Positions 61,146 to 64,000 of a DNA stretch of 64,000 nt are shown here, piece after piece. Position 1 is the stretch's first letter; each line of letters starts with the position of its first letter. The notes under the pieces are model-generated. The model saw only the letters and a list, made by a program, of their open reading frames with translations. It searched no databases and was not told where the DNA came from. The translations under genes and the position numbers were made by a program. This stretch comes from Flavobacterium araucananum (GTDB lineage: Bacteria; Bacteroidota; Bacteroidia; Flavobacteriales; Flavobacteriaceae), in contig NZ_MUGS01000021.1 of NCBI RefSeq assembly GCF_002222055.1, positions 1-64,000 of the forward strand. The letters run 5' to 3'.

Positions 61146-61874
61146 ATGAAACCACAAACTCTTTTTATTTTATTTGTTTTAATTGGTTGTCAAAAACCAA
61201 AACCTGTAAATCAAGTTATTACTGCGGCTCCGGATAGCAAAACGGAAGTCATTGCGGTTAAAGAAAGTTTCTTAAAAACAGACACTATTTCTATTGCCGG
61301 AGATGGCGAAATATCGAAAGATAATTTTGTTTTGGCACATCTTGTCAATCAAAAAGCAGATAAAGACAGTATCGTAACTGCAAAATACCAACTTGATTTT
61401 TATTTGAATAAAAGCAAAACCAGTTCTTCAAAAATTACAATTACAGGAGTAGAGAAAGGATCAGAATGGGGCGGAATATGCGGATTAGGCAGAGAAAGTG
61501 TAAAAAATTCTCCCTTTATTCAAATTAGTTTTGGATATCCTGCTTGTGGTTACAACCAAAGCAACTATCTGTATTATTTAAAAAACAATGATTTGCAATT
61601 GGTTTATGAATGGTATACAATGTCTGATAGTGGTTGGGGAAATTGGGTTGAGTTCGAAAATCCAACACCAAAAGCTAATCCTGAATCTTTTTACTGCAAG
61701 ACAGTTGTTTTTGAACCGGATGATAACGACGAGAATATGGGAACAGTCAAACATTCCGATTCTATTCTATTTCGCTTAAGCGGAAATCACTGGAAAAAAC
61801 AGTTGCTCTCGGCAAAAGACAAGACTTATTTCGAGAAAAAAATGAGTTTTGATGCATTTCATAATATTAAATAA
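61146..61874 (+). CDS. lipoprotein of unknown function
   Basis: A 242-residue protein from ATG 61146 with a short signal and lipobox (TLFILFVLIGC, Cys15). The mature part begins with a Pro/Lys linker and then a beta-rich domain without a recognised family; GGICGLGRES and FGYPACGYNQSNYLYYL hold two Cys that may form a disulfide. Trp-rich segment WYTMSDSGWGNWVEF. Placed between the repeat array and fumarase; single gene. Confidence 0.7.
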   Translation: MKPQTLFILFVLIGCQKPKPVNQVITAAPDSKTEVIAVKESFLKTDTISIAGDGEISKDNFVLAHLVNQKADKDSIVTAKYQLDFYLNKSKTSSSKITITGVEKGSEWGGICGLGRESVKNSPFIQISFGYPACGYNQSNYLYYLKNNDLQLVYEWYTMSDSGWGNWVEFENPTPKANPESFYCKTVVFEPDDNDENMGTVKHSDSILFRLSGNHWKKQLLSAKDKTYFEKKMSFDAFHNIK

Positions 61875-61924
61875 TCTCCCCAAAAACAGGTCTTATTCAA
61901 ATTCTTTCTTAGGTAAATAATTTC

Positions 61925-61932
61925 TAACTTTG
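61925..61932 (+). promoter_or_regulatory. -7 promoter element of the fumarase gene
   Basis: TAACTTTG (TAnnTTTG) only 14 bases before ATG 61947, implying a very short mRNA leader. Confidence 0.55.
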
Positions 61933-61946
61933 TAAAAAACAAAGCA

Positions 61947-63551
61947 ATGATTGATTTTATATACCAAGACCCTTATCCTATTTTAAAGGATGATACACAG
62001 TACCGCAAAATTACGTCTGATTTTGTGAAAGTAGAACAATTTGGTGAGCGTGAAGTTTTGACCGTTGACCCAAAAGGACTCGAATTATTGGCAGAAGAAG
62101 CCTTGACAGATGTTTCGTTCATGTTAAGAACAACACATTTGCAAAAATTAAGAAAGATCCTTGATGATCCTGAAGCTACAGATAACGATCGTTTTGTGGC
62201 TTATAATTTATTACAAAATGCTTCTGTTGCTGCCGAAGGTCAATTGCCTAGCTGCCAGGATACCGGAACGGCAATCGTAATGGCAAAAAAGGGCGAAAGC
62301 ATCTTTACCGGTGTTGATGATGCCGAGTGGCTGAGCAGAGGGATTTTTAATACGTACCAAAAACGTAATTTACGTTATTCGCAAATTGTACCGATTTCGA
62401 TGTTTGAAGAAAAAAATTCAGGATCAAATCTTCCGGCACAAATTGATATTTATGCTAAAAAAGGAGCGTCTTATGAGTTTTTATTCATGGCAAAAGGCGG
62501 TGGATCTGCCAATAAAACATACTTATACCAACAAACAAAATCATTATTGAATGAAAAAGCTATGGATGCTTTCATTCGAACAAAAATAAAAGATTTAGGA
62601 ACTTCGGCTTGTCCTCCGTATCATTTGGCTTTAGTAATTGGAGGAACTTCTGCTGAAGCGAATCTAAGTGCTGTTAAAAAAGCATCTGCGGGATACTATG
62701 ACCACTTGCCTACTTCGGGAAATATGTCCGGTCAGGCATTTCGTGATTTAGAGTGGGAAGAAAAAGTTCAGAAAATATGTCAGGAAAGTGCCATTGGCGC
62801 TCAGTTTGGCGGAAAATACTTTACACATGATGTTCGTGTAATTCGTTTGCCACGTCACGCAGCTTCTTGTCCGGTTGGATTAGGGGTTTCCTGTTCTGCT
62901 GACAGAAATATAAAAGGTAAAATTAATAAAGACGGAATTTTCGTTGAGCAACTGGAAGTAAATCCTAAACAGTTTTTACCTGAAACAGCTCCACATCTTG
63001 AAGCTCCGGTAGAAATTGACCTGGACATGCCAATGGCTGATATTTTGGCTAAATTGACGCAATATCCAATCAAAACCCGTTTAAAACTGAACGGTACTGT
63101 AATTGTAGCCCGTGATATTGCACACGCAAAAATAATGGAACTGCTGGAAGCCGGTAAACCAATGCCGGAATACTTTAAAAATCACCCTGTTTATTATGCA
63201 GGACCTGCTAAAACTCCGGAAGGAATGGCTTCAGGAAGTTTTGGACCAACAACCGCGGGGCGTATGGATGTTTATGTTGATGAATTCCAGAAACATGGCG
63301 GAAGCATGATTATGCTGGCAAAAGGAAACCGTACCAAACAAGTTACCGATGCATGTAACAAATACGGCGGATTTTACTTAGGTTCTATTGGAGGTCCCGC
63401 TGCAATTTTAGCGCAGGACAATATCCTGAAAGTAGAAGTCGTTGATTTTGAAGAACTGGGAATGGAAGCTGTTCGTAAAATTACCGTTAAGGATTTCCCT
63501 GCTTTTATCATCACAGATGACAAAGGAAATGATTTCTTTGAAAACCTATAA
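61947..63551 (+). CDS. class I fumarate hydratase
   Basis: A 534-residue [4Fe-4S] fumarase of the citric-acid cycle, interconverting fumarate and malate. Cluster Cys candidates lie in [22 protein letters not shown] and [66 protein letters not shown] and [32 protein letters not shown] are conserved class I segments. The N- and C-terminal domains are fused in one chain, as in FumA/FumB. Oxygen-sensitive by family. Single gene with terminator. Confidence 0.95.
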   Translation: MIDFIYQDPYPILKDDTQYRKITSDFVKVEQFGEREVLTVDPKGLELLAEEALTDVSFMLRTTHLQKLRKILDDPEATDNDRFVAYNLLQNASVAAEGQLPSCQDTGTAIVMAKKGESIFTGVDDAEWLSRGIFNTYQKRNLRYSQIVPISMFEEKNSGSNLPAQIDIYAKKGASYEFLFMAKGGGSANKTYLYQQTKSLLNEKAMDAFIRTKIKDLGTSACPPYHLALVIGGTSAEANLSAVKKASAGYYDHLPTSGNMSGQAFRDLEWEEKVQKICQESAIGAQFGGKYFTHDVRVIRLPRHAASCPVGLGVSCSADRNIKGKINKDGIFVEQLEVNPKQFLPETAPHLEAPVEIDLDMPMADILAKLTQYPIKTRLKLNGTVIVARDIAHAKIMELLEAGKPMPEYFKNHPVYYAGPAKTPEGMASGSFGPTTAGRMDVYVDEFQKHGGSMIMLAKGNRTKQVTDACNKYGGFYLGSIGGPAAILAQDNILKVEVVDFEELGMEAVRKITVKDFPAFIITDDKGNDFFENL

Positions 63552-63575
63552 AAAGCTCTAGCCAGAAAGGCACAA

Positions 63576-63608
63576 AGGCGCAAAGATTATTTTCTTTGCG
63601 CCTTTTTT
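63576..63608 (+). terminator. intrinsic terminator of the fumarase gene
   Basis: AAGGCGCAAAG-attatttt-CTTTGCGCCTT hairpin with T-run, 25 bases past the stop codon. Its arms are made of the same GCGCAAAG words as the spacer microrepeats. Confidence 0.85.
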
Positions 63609-63678
63609 ATATAAATTAAATATGAGAATAAAACCTTTATGTATTTGTGCCTTTACGGCAAAACCGTTGTAGTTAATC

Positions 63679-64000
63679 TTAAGCGACTTCTTTCTCGAAG
63701 GCAATAAAATGTGTTAGTTTTCCTTTTAAGTTAAAAACCGGAGCTCCATTAATTTTGCATTTATAGCTTCGGCCGTCTTTTCGATAGTTTTGCAGTGTTT
63801 TTTCAAAGGGAATCTGCAATTTGATGGCTGCTTTAATTTCTTCCAGAACAGTTTTAGAGGTTTCCGGACCCTGAAACATTCTTGGCGATTTACCTAATAC
63901 TTCAAATTCCGAATAACCTGTCATTCTCTTAATTCCGTTTGACGCAAAAACAATCTTTAAATCAAGATCTGTAATCACTACAACTTCGTCTTTAAGGCGT
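63679..64000 (-). CDS. PAS-domain protein, partial (5' end outside window)
   Basis: The frame is open to the end of the window (RLKDEVVVITDLDLKIVF ...), so the start lies beyond base 64000. The visible 107 residues are the last part of a protein: a PAS domain with ITDLDLKIVFASNGIKRMTGYSEFEVLGKSPRMFQGPET and a FEKTLQNYRKDGRSYKCKINGAPVF core, ending KLTHFIAFEKEVA. The NYRKDG region resembles flavin-binding LOV-type PAS domains, but the diagnostic Cys motif is not present. Partner domains are unseen. Confidence 0.85.
   Translation of the reverse strand, partial: RLKDEVVVITDLDLKIVFASNGIKRMTGYSEFEVLGKSPRMFQGPETSKTVLEEIKAAIKLQIPFEKTLQNYRKDGRSYKCKINGAPVFNLKGKLTHFIAFEKEVA

Noticed and set aside
1-64000. 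tRNA, rRNA or known riboswitch genes
   Set aside because: Spacers were read for tRNA-like arms, T-loop sequences and familiar riboswitch cores; nothing convincing was seen, though a covariance-model search would be decisive.

Overview
The window looks like chromosomal DNA from a Flavobacterium-like member of the Bacteroidota. The evidence is AT-rich sequence, many spacers carrying the TAnnTTTG -7 promoter element typical of the phylum, a type IX secretion (T9SS) C-terminal sorting domain, a FISUMP-domain exported protein, an OlsF-type bifunctional acyltransferase and A-rich leaders mostly lacking Shine-Dalgarno sequences. No rRNA, tRNA, CRISPR array or prophage was recognised.

Layout. 0-8.3 kb: OmpA-like lipoprotein, exonuclease III, OlsF-like aminolipid synthase, a DUF805/TM2 membrane pair, a 2-hydroxyacid dehydrogenase and NhaA. 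8.5-13.8 kb: a 1085-residue Ig-like/FISUMP exported protein preceded by three diverged tandem copies of its leader, then a divergent pair (71-residue unknown, S24-type repressor). 14.5-23.1 kb: a minus-strand housekeeping block (serS, lgt, TPR protein, DUF4286, a small nucleotidyltransferase-like pair, rsmA, mgtE, proC). 23.4-30.5 kb: left-handed beta-helix protein, TPR-T9SS protein, patatin, DUF4375/DMP19-like protein, a lipoprotein candidate, a 57-residue basic protein and a YdeI-like protein. 31-37.2 kb: PhzF, exported DinB protein, CDGSH protein, metG, a toxin-antitoxin remnant and a small unknown. 37.6-46.7 kb: two paralogous exported proteins of unknown function flanking a DMT transporter, a HAD/CAT-like pair and an OmpA protein, then ferritin, a Lys/Cys-rich small protein and DUF2461. 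46.7-57 kb: ssb, a GNAT-nitrilase/zinc-finger/M28 peptidase run, rhodanese and MetR-like LysR, GNAT, epimerase-like protein, Ogt, a PolB-like exonuclease and an AlkZ-like protein. 57.5-64 kb: SpmAB-like membrane protein, an IS200/REP-associated (RAYT-type) transposase with a 1.5 kb nested repeat array, a lipoprotein, class I fumarase and a partial PAS protein.

The genes are mostly core and ordinary; the unusual material is in the spacers. At least five families of short palindromic repeats are present. One (palindrome preceded by GTAG, with compensatory stem changes) forms an array of exact 70-base units inside 290-base higher-order units directly downstream of the RAYT-type transposase at 59.1 kb, and occurs singly or as an inverted doublet (REPIN-like) at 27.7 and 33.9 kb. 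Another family has been tandemly copied together with the last codons of a T9SS-cargo gene. Two distant spacers (1.2 and 34.05 kb) carry one conserved element whose central hairpin covaries, suggesting structured RNA. The FISUMP gene has a triplicated two-hairpin leader. Together with word-like microrepeats that differ from spacer to spacer, these suggest unusually active amplification of non-coding repeats. That is inference from one window; copy number across the genome was not available.
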